A stretch of DNA of 64,000 nucleotides from Pseudeuparius sepicola (taxonomy: Eukaryota; Arthropoda; Insecta; Coleoptera; Anthribidae). Where the stretch lies: assembly GCA_963920635.1 (NCBI GenBank), contig OY987305.1, positions 22,220,876-22,284,875 of the forward strand, read 5' to 3'. The notes under the pieces are model-generated. The model made no database searches. It saw nothing but the letters and a program-made list of their open reading frames with translations, and was not told the origin of the DNA. This document shows, piece after piece, positions 1 to 11,893 of this stretch (position 1 is the stretch's first letter; the number at the start of each line of letters is the position of its first letter). The position numbers were made by a program, and so were the translations under genes.

Positions 1-10
1 TGCTAGATTT

Positions 11-1538
11 ATGAACTTATACAAGACTCAAGCTTTAATTGACTACTCTAAAGTACAAATCTCTAATACACAGTTACTTGACAAAGATCATAAGGATATA
101 ATCGTATTTATTCAACAAGACAAAATTAGCGAAATGCATGACAAAATAGTTGATGACATTTTTGAAATGGAACCCAAATTCGATTATAATAAAATAAGTA
201 TAATGACAAGTCAACCCGTCCCAAGAAGAACATATTATATTATTGTTTTACCTTATAATCTCGAAATGGCTACACAATTACTTTTCGTTTATTTGTATAG
301 AGATAAAGATGTTCTAACCAGCTCTAAAACTTATTGTGTTGAAAATAATACAGATTTCCCAATGTTAGAGATGTTAAGTTTTATTTATTCAGATAAAGAA
401 ATGAGGTTTATAATTTGCCAAAATATTGTCGAAATCCCGGATGCAGACCAAATCCCAATAGTGATAGATAATTACCATTCAGGCAAATCAAATTTTCACA
501 GAGGAATTAATGAAACAATCAGACGAATAAGACAAAAATATAATTGGTCCGGACTGACAAAAGACGTCGAAAATTTTATAAAACAATGTGAGATATGCCA
601 AAAAGCTAAAATTTGCAGGAAAAACTTATCAAATCCTTTGGTCATTACTGAAACACCTTTTGAACGAATAAATTTAGACATTTTAGAAATTCCAACAAAA
701 CATTTAGTTCTAACAGTTCGCGATGAATTGACTAAATTTACACAAGCATATCCTGTTGAAAATAAAACTGCAAAAAATGTAGTTAACGTCTTAATTTCAT
801 ATTTTTAACATTACGGTACACCCTTAAGAATTCATTGTGACAGCGGACGAGAATTTAATAATCAATTAATGAAAGATTTATGTACACTATATAATATTAA
901 ATTAACATTTTCTAGTATCAATCACCCTCAATCTAACGGCTCGTTAGAAAGATTTCACGCGACATTACTTGAAATGATAAGAACAATGACTTTAGAACAA
1001 CCTGGAGAACACCCTTTACAATTATTACCTTATGCTTGTATTTGTTATAATAATTCTATCAATCATACAACAGGTTATTCCCCATATGAACTAGTTTTTG
1101 GACATACGGCTAGTCGCCCCGCCGAAACGTTATATAATGAAGAACAATTAATTTCAAAATACGTCAGAGATCTAAATGCCAAAATAAAACATTATTATGA
1201 AATGAAATTGCTAGAAAACGTACTGATCTAAGAAAACAAAAAGCCAAAGAAAGATTTGACAAACAGAATCCAACCCAACATGAATTTAAGATAGGAGATA
1301 AAGTCTGGTTAAAGGAATCAAAAACAAATTAGCAAACAAGTTTAATGGACCTTACGAAGTTAGAGAAATTTATAAAAATTCTTGTCTAATCTATAATCCA
1401 ATAACTGATCAAACAACTAAAGTCAATTTTGATATGTTGAAAGAATGCTATAGCAAAGAACAAAATTTGAATCAAACAAACTTAAATGAAACGGACAATA
1501 TAGAAGAAACTAGGTCAGTAGGTTCAGAAGATGATTAG
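11..1538 (+). pseudogene. Ty3/gypsy errantivirus-like pol remnant: integrase
   Basis: This is the 3' part of a retroelement pol gene, which would encode the integrase that joins element cDNA to host DNA. The first frame shows the H2C2 zinc-binding module (an HxxxH-type start near 473-510, then CEIC near 589-600), followed by the start of the integrase core with the first catalytic Asp in NLDILEI near 670-690. The frame resumes at 869 with the NHPQSNGSLERFH region that carries the catalytic Glu. The C-terminal GDKVWLK and GPYEV motifs lie near 1290-1360, and the gene ends at 1536-1538. There is an in-frame stop at 806-808, a frameshift near 1210, and another break near 1325, so the gene is dead. 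The 5' part (gag, protease, RT) lies outside the window. The family assignment is strong; the exact clade is inferred from the env gene that follows. Confidence 0.85.
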
Positions 1539-1583
1539 TCAACACAACAGCATTGGCTGACTAAAGTATTTTGTTTCAGGTTT

Positions 1584-3508
1584 GTGTACCTCGGCATTGG
1601 TGGTACACTCATCTCAGCAGAATATGCAGAAAATCCGACACATTACTCTCTTAAAACGATTTATAACCCTGTAGGGCTTTATTTTCACCAAACTTCTAAT
1701 GTAGAAATTTCTAATGATAAGTGGACTATTTTGGTATATAAAGACATATACTCTCTTAAAAATGCTTACTTTTATAACGAACAAATTTTAATAGATCTCG
1801 ATAACTTTTTATATACCACGAATCCACGTATGGAAAGATTCAGAACATAAATAAAAACTCATTTAAGCTTACTTCACCAAATTTCGAAGGACATTAATTC
1901 AAAATTTAGAGATTTAAAATACGATGTTAATAAAAGTTCGAAACGTGGTTTAATAAATGGCATAGGTTCAATTTTTAAATTTATAACCGGAAATCTTGAT
2001 TCTTCTGATGGTGAATACTATACTATAATTGTATCAATAAATTAGCTAGAGACGAACACGAACTAGAAAATCTTATGAAAAAACAAATCTCGGTTACAAC
2101 TTCAGTTATTAAAAATTTCAATGAAACCTTACGAAAATTACAAGTCGATGAATAAACATTTAATGATGATATAAAACAAATTGAAGAGTCTATTTACGAT
2201 ATTACTGATAACCTAAAATTTTATGATGCTAAATTACAAATATTGGAGATTGCTGAGCAACTGATGGAATCATACTCTTTTATCGAAACGTCTTTAAGTG
2301 ACATGCTAAATTCAATTACTTTTGCTAGACTAAACACAATACATACTTCAATAATTTCTCCTATGGACCTTCACAGCGAACTAAAACGAATTTCTGAAAA
2401 TTTGAGTAGAAATCAATTACCTTTTACAGTACAACTAGAAACTATAGGATATTATCTCGATATCTCTGAATTAAAAGCATTTGAAACTGAAAGAAATTTA
2501 GTTTTTGCAATAGAAATACCACTTGTTGAACCTCAAACTTATACAATCTTTCGTATCTATCCAATTCCAATTAAAGACCAAAGAACGCATTTAGTTCATA
2601 CTCTATTTCCCAGTTCGAATAAACCATATATTGGCAGAAATGATGATTCAAGCCTTTATATATCAATCCAAAATTATGAAAATTGTAAACACATGCAACA
2701 AAATATGAAACTGTGTAAAGACTTAGTGCCCGTGCCTATAAACAATGATGCTGTCTGCGAAGCACAACTTTTAAAATTCCAAATCCAGATGCCACAAACT
2801 TGTGAAAGTGTAGTAGTGAACATGAAAGGATACAATATCTACGTTTTAACCACAAACACATGGTTAATAGTGACTGTCGAAAACTTACCAACGACCATTA
2901 AGTGCGACGACAAGACGAGTTCCCTCGTAATAAAAGAAAACTCAATCTTAACAATGGAGAAAAATTGTTTCGCTTATATAGGAAACATTTATATAAAAGC
3001 TCAAAATGAAAAAACTACGAACATTACCTATCCCTACGAACCAATAAGGATACCATATGATTGTTGTCACAATTTACCTGAAGACATTAAGTTACCAGAA
3101 CTAAAACCATTAAAAATGAATAATATTAATTACGAAAATCTTGAAGTGGCCAAACATCAATTAGATCAATTTTCCAAAGATATCGACGATTTAATGAATC
3201 AAACCTTTGTTGACAAATATTATCCTTGGTTTACTTATTTAACTATTACATTAATTATATCCTTAATAATTCTTTATATATTTTGTAAATGTCGTAAGAA
3301 ACCTATACCTAGACTAAAGATAGGTATTGCGAACGAAAACTCAGGTGACGACTATCCACCTTTTCCTCCAGACAAAACTGTAATCCAAAAATTAAAAAGG
3401 TTTATACCTACTAAGAGGAAGCCTATTCCTAGATCAGTTCGTATTGGCGAACCCATCGAGGAAGGCGAAGATATCGAATTAAATTTAAATAAATCCACTG
3501 TATACTAA
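1584..3508 (+). pseudogene. Errantivirus-like envelope gene, broken
   Basis: This gene would encode the membrane glycoprotein that distinguishes insect errantiviruses from other gypsy elements. It starts just after pol and has at least three breaks: a stop at 1848-1850, a frameshift near 2040, and a stop near 2153. The intact remainder is a 421-residue frame at 2243-3508. The hallmark segment lies at about 1941-2010: a basic residue pair, then a hydrophobic glycine-rich stretch reading GLINGIGSIFKFITGNLD, the conserved fusion-peptide-like region of the family. The C-terminal part has a hydrophobic membrane span at about residues 329-347 (3230-3287) and then a basic cytoplasmic tail. Cysteines are scattered through the ectodomain. 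Its position between pol and the LTR is as expected. The product cannot be made as it stands. Confidence 0.82.
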
Positions 3509-3731
3509 TCATATTAGATATTAATTGTATTTACTCTCATTATTACTTAACTATTGTTTATTATTATACCTATTGCTTATTGTAACTAATCTGTATACCT
3601 ATTATTACTTAATTATATTATATTATTATTATTTTATATTGTAATCTCGAACCTTACTAATTGATAATTTTATATTGTTATATTTTACCATAAGCTTTGA
3701 AAAGCTGTTGCATGGCACCAACTTTTTTAAA

Positions 3732-3745
3732 TAGGGGAAAGTAAT
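3732..3745 (+). other. Polypurine tract before the 3' LTR
   Basis: The run AGGGGAAAG a few bases before the proposed LTR start is the expected plus-strand primer for reverse transcription. It supports the LTR boundary at 3746. Confidence 0.55.
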
Positions 3746-4185
3746 TGTTACATCCAGAATATTCCTGACGTTTCACGAAAACTACGCATTACTTTACTTA
3801 TCATGTTTACCACTTTTAAGAACTGCTGACTCTTTCCTGTATTCAGATTTCTGCAGACAATAGTTCCTTAATCAAATTACACTTGTAGATGTTTTTCTCT
3901 AGAAAAGATCCAGAAGCTTGCCTAAGCATTTTGTCTCCCTATAAATACTTCGAAACCCAGAAACCGAGAGTTCTCCGTAATAGTTCTCCGTTAGTAATAG
4001 TTCTCAGTCGTAGTTGTTCTCCGTAATAAGTCATAATAATAGTTCCTAGTTCTTAGTCGAGTTAGTTTCTTTCAAGTTACGTTGTGTGCCATTCGACGAG
4101 CTAATATCGCAAACCAGTGTACAAAGTTAAAACAAATAAATATTCCTTTTTTTAAAAAGTCATTTTCACTGGCACCGGCGTAACA
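3746..4185 (+). repeat. 3' LTR of the errantivirus-like element
   Basis: The LTR is about 440 bp and is bounded by the short inverted repeat TGTTAC at 3746-3751 and GTAACA at 4180-4185. Inside are a TATAAATA box at 3940-3947, a stretch of repeated AGTTCTCCGTAATAG-like words at about 3968-4035 (probably the start of R), and an AATAAA signal at 4135-4140. The matching 5' LTR is outside the window, so the boundaries and target-site duplication cannot be verified here. Confidence 0.65.
3940..3947 (+). promoter_or_regulatory. LTR TATA box
   Basis: TATAAATA lies about 25-30 bases before the repeated AGTTCTCC words, which is the usual distance from a TATA box to a Pol II start. It sits in the middle of the LTR, where the U3/R boundary is expected. 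Confidence 0.5.
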
Positions 4186-5615
4186 TCTGAAGATTTCATT
4201 CTACCCTACTATAAAAAAAATGGTAAATGCTGATGTAACTTGAAGATACATTTCTGTTGCTCAGGGACATACAAAAAATATATTTGACACAAAATAAAAA
4301 AAATCACCATAATAGATCATAACTCTTAAACGGTAGAAGATATGGAAAAATTGATAAGATCTAAATTTGTTCATCTGCTCATGCACATTTTGAGTATGAG
4401 CCCTCTGGAAAAGGAGTTTTCTTGATGAAACGAATAAATATCTTGTATGGCGGCCATATTGGATTTATGACACCATAAAAACCAAACGCCACAACTCGGA
4501 GGTAAACACCCGGTACTACGCCATTACGTAGCATACAATAAAGAGATTCCACATAGTCGCAACTTCCCTTCACAAAAGGTCCCACGGAATACATTATGCT
4601 CCTGTACTATTTATTACCTCTGAGATTTTAGTTTTTTTGTTAATGCCAGTAATTAATACTTGTGGTATAGTTGATATATTGTACAGTTTGTAAACCGTGC
4701 TCACGTGAGAACTAGTAGTACCCACCTGCAACGTCCTAAGGTATTAAAAAACATTTGAGAAATCTGTGATATCAAGAACGAATATAATTATTATTGTATA
4801 ATTGCGATGTGTGGTGTCTTCCAACTAGATCCGGCACCAACCACCAAGATAAGCAACATAGCTAAAAAAAAACACTTCCTGTGGGTTTTTCCCATAAGAA
4901 AGAAACGGCAATCGGTAGAAATTCGGCAGAAGATACGTCTAGAGGTTTTCTGTTTAGAGGAAAACAGATATACGTCAGTATTCCAAAGGTATGAGGAGTA
5001 TCTACGTTGAGAAAATGACCATGCTGCGAAGTGCACCGGCGAGAAATATGCGATAAAGACGGCACTGAGGGAGGCTAGTAGGAGAAGGTTGCGTGGTGCT
5101 ATGAAAATAGCTTCATTGCCGAGATTCACTCACTTCTGATTCGCGTTTTTATTCACCTTTTGCTCCGGAAATTCCAGTACGACGATTCACAGTCGAACGA
5201 GAGCTTTGGCACTCTCCTTGTCTCGAACACATGGTCCTCTTAAGGCCTCTATTAACGACTAATCGAAATTGCCTAGGTAACTACCAGTTGGAATAATTTT
5301 CCGTGTCAATCTCTTCGAATAAAATACAAACTTGGACGGAAACACAACTGACATACACAACTAGCCAAATGGAAAAGAAATAAAAGAGTTACTTTTCTAA
5401 GGATGACTAAGGATGACGATCTAATAATAAATCAAAATAAACGACCTGACCTGATGCGTTAGGCGATAGGGATTAGCTACCTTAGACGCGGCACGTGGAC
5501 TGGATTAAGAAAGTGAGGAAACATTATCGCTTTCAGAACACGCGGCCATAGGCTAGGTAACTTATGCATAGATGGCGCTGAGTACCCTATCTTTCAAATA
5601 AAAATAAAAAAACCG
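4186..5615. other. Unassigned stretch
   Basis: Only short, overlapping open frames occur here, and none resembles a known protein. The segment around 5020-5110 is less AT-rich than its surroundings but has no convincing coding frame. I see no RNA gene or clear repeat. Confidence 0.4.
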
Positions 5616-5619
5616 ATTA

Positions 5620-6185
5620 TAGATGTAGCGGGATTTTCAAACGCTACGGGGTCGCAGCTAGGACTGGCGAGGAGGCTGGCTTTACGCAACCGTTCGGACC
5701 TATGGCGAGCGGGCCGCGGATCTGGGGAATCCTGTTTCTCGGGGAAAGCCTCCTGACCACCAACTCCAACGGTACTGGACGGTACCGTGTTCCAGCGCAA
5801 CAAGGGAGACGAACACGCCGATTCCCTTGCAACTAACTAGAGTGGACCCCACCTGTTTAGGACAAGGTGACGAACACGAGGATTCCTTGGTTTCTGCAGG
5901 GGAGCAGCTGAGGATCGAGTGGTTGCCAAGAAGCGGGTTCCACTCCAGCTCTGGGGCTGCGAATTTATACCCGTCGATTTTGCTGAATCGGCGGGTGGAC
6001 TTTGGTTTGTTGCTTCCCTTACTTATGAACGGTGTCCTCTATTTTCGTTATTGACTGCCCCTTGTATGTTTTGATAAAAAATGATTTCTAAGCATTTGGT
6101 TAATTGAGGTCGCCAGCCAGGTGTAAGTAAATTTAATTTGGCTAGCAAAATATAGACGGTTAAAAGTCACTTTCATGACTATAAG
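5620..6185 (+). repeat. GC-rich LTR-like interspersed repeat, copy 1
   Basis: This segment aligns along its length with 52870-53404. Shared blocks include GCGGGCCGCGGATC, GGTGACGAACACGAGGAT-like phrases, GAATTTATACCCGTC and CCCCTTGTATG, in the same order with many substitutions. It is much more GC-rich than its surroundings. The second copy has LTR-like ends (TGTCAC and GTGACA), so this is probably a decayed solo LTR whose left end is lost. Short open frames inside it are not credible genes. Confidence 0.6.
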
Positions 6186-6189
6186 ATAT

Positions 6190-6725
6190 TCATTCATTGA
6201 AGCGATTCATAATTCAAGACATTCTTTAAATTTTGGAAAAATTAAAACGGGTTGAAGCTTATTTTTTCCTGATGTCTTAATTTCTTCACTTATTTTTATT
6301 TCAGTTTTTTCATTTGATATTATTACGTTCGCACTAAAGAGATTTTTTATATTGGTTGTACTGTGTGCCCTGAAGTTAATGATAATAGCATAACTATTTT
6401 TTCTGTCAGTAATACGAAGGTTATAGATTCGTGAGAATAAAGCCCTTTAAATATGGTTGTGGATCCCAGGTTGATTAATATTTGGGTTTTGGAGGACAGC
6501 CCTTCAAAAAAACTCTTTACCGTGTTTTCTTTACTCGAATCTGGTGGATTTATTAGATTTGATCCAGACCTATAGAAATTCAGACTTGAATAAGACAAAC
6601 CATTTGTCATTTGTTCTTGGAAAAATATAAGCAAATGCTGTATGTTAAATTCTACTGGCGTATGATTATGCATCTTAAAATATTTCCACCACTTTCGGCA
6701 ACGTACATCATACTTAGCGAAGCTA
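6190..6725 (-). pseudogene. Tyrosine recombinase remnant (DIRS- or Crypton-like)
   Basis: On the - strand the open frame below 6725 shows the N-terminal SAM-like core-binding fold of transposon tyrosine recombinases: the WWKYF and HTPVEF region, then GLSYSSLNFYRS. A TVKSFFEGL segment and LTEKIVMLLSLTSGH follow, corresponding to the start of the catalytic domain. In the family this last block normally reads TGQR with the catalytic Arg; here the Arg position is lost (SGHT). After the stop near 6347 the homology continues in another frame with an IKTSGKNKLQPVL block (about 6230-6290), then ends against the GC-rich repeat. The likely role was strand exchange for a DIRS/Ngaro retroelement or a Crypton. 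No RT is nearby to decide between them. It is clearly inactive. Confidence 0.6.
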
Positions 6726-7143
6726 TACAGGGTGTAACTGAACTGATGGTCAAAAATGAAACCGCGTATTCTTGGAGTCAAAATAAGGGCACTTCTTCAT
6801 ATACTTTTTTCTCTTACGGGTTATAGTTTTTTTTATACAGAGCGTAGAAATGTAGAGAAAAATACACATATTTCTTGGTATCTCTAGAAGTATACGAGAT
6901 ATTTTCTTCAAACTTGGCGTGTCACATGTCACATGAGCGGATGAGCTGTCAAATTTAAGCTTAATATGAAGCTTCTGAGGTCCCCAGTTGCGGAGATACA
7001 GGGTGTTATTAAAAGTAATTAGTTCAGAAAAATATGAATACCCTGTATAATCGCATTTTTTAAGTTTGTTTTGAATGGTAAATTCAATGGTTAACAAAAA
7101 GTATCTCTTAGTATTTTTTCATATTCTCAGCCGTTTCTTCAAT
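6725..7143 (+). mobile_element. Single arm of a TACAGGGTG foldback element
   Basis: This segment begins TACAGGGTGTAACTGAACTG and matches both arms of the foldback element at 28207-29355 over roughly 400 bp. Shared blocks include GTATTCTTGGAGT, ATACAGAGCGTAGAA, CTCTAGAAGTATACGAGAT and AGTATTTTTTCATATTC. No inverted partner arm is present nearby, so it is a truncated copy or a solo arm. It abuts the tyrosine recombinase remnant. Confidence 0.7.
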
Positions 7144-7159
7144 CAAGTCTACAAATGTT

Positions 7160-8931
7160 TGTTTTATTTGTAATAATAGACCCCCGGTTTTAAGCCGAAT
7201 TTCTGCTAAAGCAAGAGTGCAGATATATATTGATACAAACATTTATTTTCCAAATTCCCTTCGACTATGTCATCACCACTTGGATGATAATCAATTTCTT
7301 CCAAGGTTGTATTACGAAGGCTTTAACTATTTAAATAGACCTGTAAGACTACAAGGGGCAGACGTTTCCAGCTTTTTTACTGAACTTCGCAATAAGGCAT
7401 TAATTAAGAGAGAGGAGCAAATGGCTGATCCGAATACGTTTTCAGATGAAGAATTGAAAACAATAACTTCTTTGACAAAACCACAATTTGAAGATCTTTA
7501 TAGTCACTATGATTCTGTGAATGAGGGAAATAATCGACAACGACGTGTTAAAAAACGGGATCTTATGGCGTGTAAATTAAGGCAAGGTATCTCAGATGAT
7601 TTTCTAAAAATAATGTTCGCTTATTCCACTCGTCAAAGTGCCAGCATGGCTATTAGTGTTGTAAGAAAATCTTTAATAGTGCGTTTTGTCCGTGAAAATA
7701 TTGGACTTACTGCTTTAACTCGTGAACAGTTTATTAATAGACATTTAACAGATTTCGCTAATATTTTGTATAATGATGATCATAATAATCGTAAAGCTGT
7801 TGTCATTGTTGATGGAACATATAGTTACATTGAGAAATCAGGCAACTGTCGAACCCTGCGGCAATCATATTCCTGACATAAGGGCCGGCACTTAGTGAAA
7901 CCTGCATTATTAGTTGCACCGAATGGATATATTTTAGACATTCAAGGGCCTTACTTCGCTGATGGTCAAAAAATGATGCAGCAATGCTTAGGTGTGAACT
8001 AGAGGCAAATATTGGCGGTATCAGGAATTAGTTTCAAGATGGGGATATATTTCTTGTTGATTGAGGGTATCGTGATATTGTGCCTTTTCTTGACGATTTA
8101 CATTTTGATTGTCACATGCCAGAAAGTCTGCAACGAGGGCAGCGCCAGTTAACAACAGAACAAGCAAATAAAACAAGACTTATAACCATCCAAAGGTGGA
8201 TTGTCCAAGCACGAAATGGACATATCAAGTCACTGTTTCGTTTTCTGGATGGTGTTATTCCAAGAGCTCACGTTCTTCATCTAAGAGCTGGCGCAATGAT
8301 TAATAAATATCACGAACTTATTGTCATGGACGGAAAAACTGCCGAGTTAGCTCAAATACTTAAAGAAAAAATACACGATGTAAAGGTACTTCAAGCATAC
8401 ATAGAATTTGAAAACTTAGAACGAAGACGTGCAGCTTGGACCAGACTTGATGAATATCAATTGCAAGGCTTCCCACAGTTAGATTTAGACTACCTGAAAC
8501 GTTTATAAACAGGAATTTATCAGCAAAGTTTAGCACCGTCTTATGTTCAAGACAAATTAGATCACAATGGAACCGAACTATTTGAATTTGATGAAAGTAG
8601 GAATGATCCAGGACTGCTTCGAATAAGAGTATACTCCCGATATAGAAATGCTACGAAGTACCAACTGTGGATCTCCTTTCTTAATGATGACAACGACGAA
8701 ATGGACGAGGACCAAGAAGGCCCAATCAAAGGATATTATTCTACTTGTAAGTCCGGAGCAAGAACTCTGGGGTGTTGCGCCCATATAGCCAGTGTTTTAT
8801 GGTACTTGGGATATGCTAGACACCAAGAAGTAATAAAATATCCCGACCACGCCTTCTTGAATTATATCAAGGATGCAGCTAACAGATGGGATCCGAACAA
8901 CGACCAGTTAGTTGTTAACCTTGAAGACTAG
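7160..8931 (+). pseudogene. DDE transposase (DDE_Tnp_4-like) with SWIM-like zinc finger, broken
   Basis: This gene would encode a cut-and-paste transposase. The frame is open upstream of the first Met and carries a CxxC...CxHHH zinc-binding start (about 7160-7270). A helix-turn-helix region of the HTH_Tnp_4 type follows, and then a DDE core: VDGTYSYIEKSGN (first Asp, near 7809) and FLVD-stop-GYRD (second Asp, near 8056). The third acidic residue usually lies in a WVVEAxNGxxK block, but here the block reads RWIVQARNGHIK, with Gln in place of Glu. The C-terminus has a CxSGARTLGCCAH segment (8743-8790), a SWIM-type zinc finger, and an intact stop at 8929-8931. Breaks: stops at 7874-7876, about 8026, about 8062 and 8506-8508, and a frameshift near 7968. 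Even without the breaks, the Gln suggests loss of catalysis. Confidence 0.72.
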
Positions 8932-8940
8932 GGCCTCATA

Positions 8941-9082
8941 TAACATAACACAACACAACACAACACAACACAACACAACACAACACAACACAACACAACA
9001 CAACACAACACAACACAACACAACACAACACAACACAACACAACATAAGATAACATAACATAACATACACATACACATACAC
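8941..9082. repeat. (AACAC)n pentanucleotide array
   Basis: About twenty AACAC units, with AACAT variants at both ends, begin directly after the stop of the transposase gene. They grade into an ACATAC-type repeat. The array is purely tandem and gives rise to meaningless cysteine/valine-rich frames on the - strand. Confidence 0.92.
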
Positions 9083-11411
9083 TCACACCCACACATACAA
9101 GCTGCACACGGGATCAGATAACCGCCACGTCCTCGTCGTTGGTCCTGGGTAAAGCAAAGAGCGGCGCACACCTTTATAAACTCAATATTCATAAAAAATC
9201 ATTAACTAATACACAAAACCCACTACAAAACACCACAATATGGTGTTTAAGTTGATGTGGGAGCATGGGGAGCAAATAGATCGCGCCGCATCGGAACCCG
9301 AAAATTTCCGATTTTGCCAACTTTGTTGTGTCGCAGTATAGAAATGGGAGCTTTTTGGGGGCTAATTTTGCTAATTTTTTTTTACCATTTTTTTCCATTC
9401 CGGGAGGCATATTCGTATCGGACCTAGCTTATTGCACGCCGAAGATTGCCGAACTAAGCCTCATAATATCGGACTCGCGTAATAGGACAGGAGTATGCAA
9501 TCAAGAGCGACCGATACGTGACCATTTAAGAAAGTAAACTGCCATGGAGAAACTAGGCGAATTATAATTTGAGAATTGCCTTTGTTTAAACTATTTGGAG
9601 AATTTGTTATCACCTAAGCTAACATTTAATTCCACACACATATTATATAGTGAATGCACTGCTTTTATATTCTTCTTTGTCTTCCTTCCTGCCTGCAATC
9701 GCCTTTTACCAGTTTTTTTTGTGGCCACTGATAACGGTTGCACACTTATTTTGTTTACCCGTCCTTTTTGTCTTTTTACTAAATCTTACAGGATCAGCTT
9801 GTTGAAACTTTAACATTTTTAACATTCATAACGATGCACTCGATAAAGTTGTCGTAGAGTTTGCGTTTTGCAATAGGCTGTAACGCAGGAATTAATAGCA
9901 GCCGAGAAGTATTTACATCTGTGTAAATCTTTTTAACAAATTGCGACCAAGTTTCTCTGTTTCTGAGATAGTAACTTCATTCGCATTTGAATAATTTTCT
10001 TTACAGTCTTTTTTATTTTCTTCACATGGTAATGGACACAAAAGTCCTTCTGATGTACCCTGTACCTACAATCTTCCGTGTATATCAGTAAATATAATTT
10101 CTAAGAGAAAATATAATATGATATAATCCAGTTTGTGGAAAATCCCAATCAGACTAAATTTCTGCCTTCCCGATTTCGTCTTTGCGGATTACACAAAGCT
10201 TGTTCTTGTTTAAATAGGTACGCTAACTTAACTTGAGTATACCATATACAGAATGCCCTGTTGTTATAACACAAATTCATAATGCTAAGCAAACACAATT
10301 TCTAAGCATACTACCGTATTATGTAAAAAAGCAGGTATAAATGAAGAGTGAATATTACTTCTAGTTTCCAAATATGGTGCATCGGGCGGCTACTTAACAC
10401 AAAGGTTCAACAAATTTTCAGTATTCACGTTACATGGCAGATGAGTTCCCACGTACTGGCACATCCCCACATTCAAACAAAGGTGCGGTGATGATTCATA
10501 ACAGACGTGCAGCAGAAATATGAAATTTTTACGACTTGTTATTAGGAATGAAGCGGACGTAAAATCTGGTTATTAATTTGGTTGCCAATATTTTCTTATT
10601 TGAAACTGAAATTTCCATTCTTTTTTTCTTTTCAATTCGGGCTCAATTCCAGGTGATAATTTACTAAGATTTACATTCCATTTTGAAACCTTCGTGAGCA
10701 AACAATTGAACATACAGGTTTTTCAGAAAATACATTAAAAGGCCTCTTTGAGGCAAGATATTATAGACGAAGAAGTTGATTTACGATTTTCTTTCACTAA
10801 TTTCTTTGTACATTTTATTGAAAAAACTTACTGGGACAATCCAAATCCAGCTAGTGATAAAACTCTGAATACTACATATTTATTTTTTCTGCTCAATGCT
10901 CAATTAGGACTAGATTTTAACACTATTTAAAAGTAAATTATAAATATTGCTGTACAAGTGGTACAGTGTGTTTTAAATATAAGTTTATGGATTTATTCTT
11001 TCTATTTAGACTTCTTTGAAATTACTTGATTGGGTTATAAAATAAAATTTGTTTGCTGTAATACAGTGGGACAAAATTTAGGTGGAGTAAAATATTGGGA
11101 TGGGGCAAGTTACCTGGAAACTAAATAAAATAGCGATGGTAATCAAGAATATTGCCAAATTAATTATTTACCAAATTATTATTCATTTGTGAAGCAAATG
11201 GAAAACAAAGGCGTATTGATAGAAAATGTTTCCTCAAAAGCCCATAATCAATAACTGATAAACGATTTGGCAACAAGTTACTTCTCCTTCTCATAACTTT
11301 ACATATGCAAGCTGAGTTTTCTTCATATAATATACAATGGCAAACTTGTTCTATTAAGCAAATATGTGTGTTACCTTAATTAGGTATGTACTTACTATAT
11401 ATTACGTAGGT
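9083..11411. other. Unassigned AT-rich stretch
   Basis: No gene can be supported. A 60-codon open frame at 10748-10930 (IIDEEVDLRFSF... to a stop) stands out a little because it reads like a protein C-terminus, but I cannot place it. No tRNA, clear inverted repeat or CRISPR-like structure was seen. Confidence 0.4.
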
Positions 11412-11893
11412 ATATTCAAAGTGTCCTAGATAATAAGAAGTTACGAGCGATTATCTAGGTTATTTTTAAAATCCACCGATGTTTCTAAAACGAAACTTGT
11501 GTAGGAAAAAAAACAATAATCGCCAAATATTTTTTTGAACAATTTAAGATGGCTATTATGTTGCATTTCATTTGCAGCATTTACAACTACGTACGTTTTA
11601 GCTGGGACAAAAACATCACATTCGACAAAACTGGAAACGATATTCAAGTGTCCGGTGCAGATTCTATTCACTTTACTAGTCTAGCTAGAAAAGTGGTACA
11701 AAATCGCCATATTGATTTTTTTTCTAAGAAGTTGGTTATTTGGCGATTACTTGTTTGAAATTCAATTGTTTTTTCTTGGTGACGAATCAGTTACTTAGAA
11801 ACAAACTACACAAGTTGGGTTTTGAAGTTCAATATATCTCAAAAATTACCGAGATAATCGCTCTAACGTCTTATAGCTGGGATATCCTGTGTA
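11412..11893. mobile_element. Foldback/MITE element, about 480 bp
   Basis: The two ends are inverted copies over about 90 bp. The left end has GCGATTATCTAGGTTATTTTT and CTTGTGTAGG; the right end, read on the other strand, has GCGATTATCTCGGTAATTTTT and CTTGTGTAG. A second inverted pair lies further in (AATCGCCAAATA near 11518 and TATTTGGCGATTA near 11740). There is no coding capacity. The outer boundaries are approximate, and I could not fix a target-site duplication. Confidence 0.6.

Noticed and set aside
4791..5129. 112-codon - strand frame and overlapping + frames as genes
   Set aside because: Several overlapping frames of similar length on both strands, no domain, no clear start context.
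5594..6054. Short ORFs in the GC-rich repeat as genes
   Set aside because: They lie within an interspersed repeat that is not conserved as protein in the second copy; GC-rich DNA gives fewer stops by chance.
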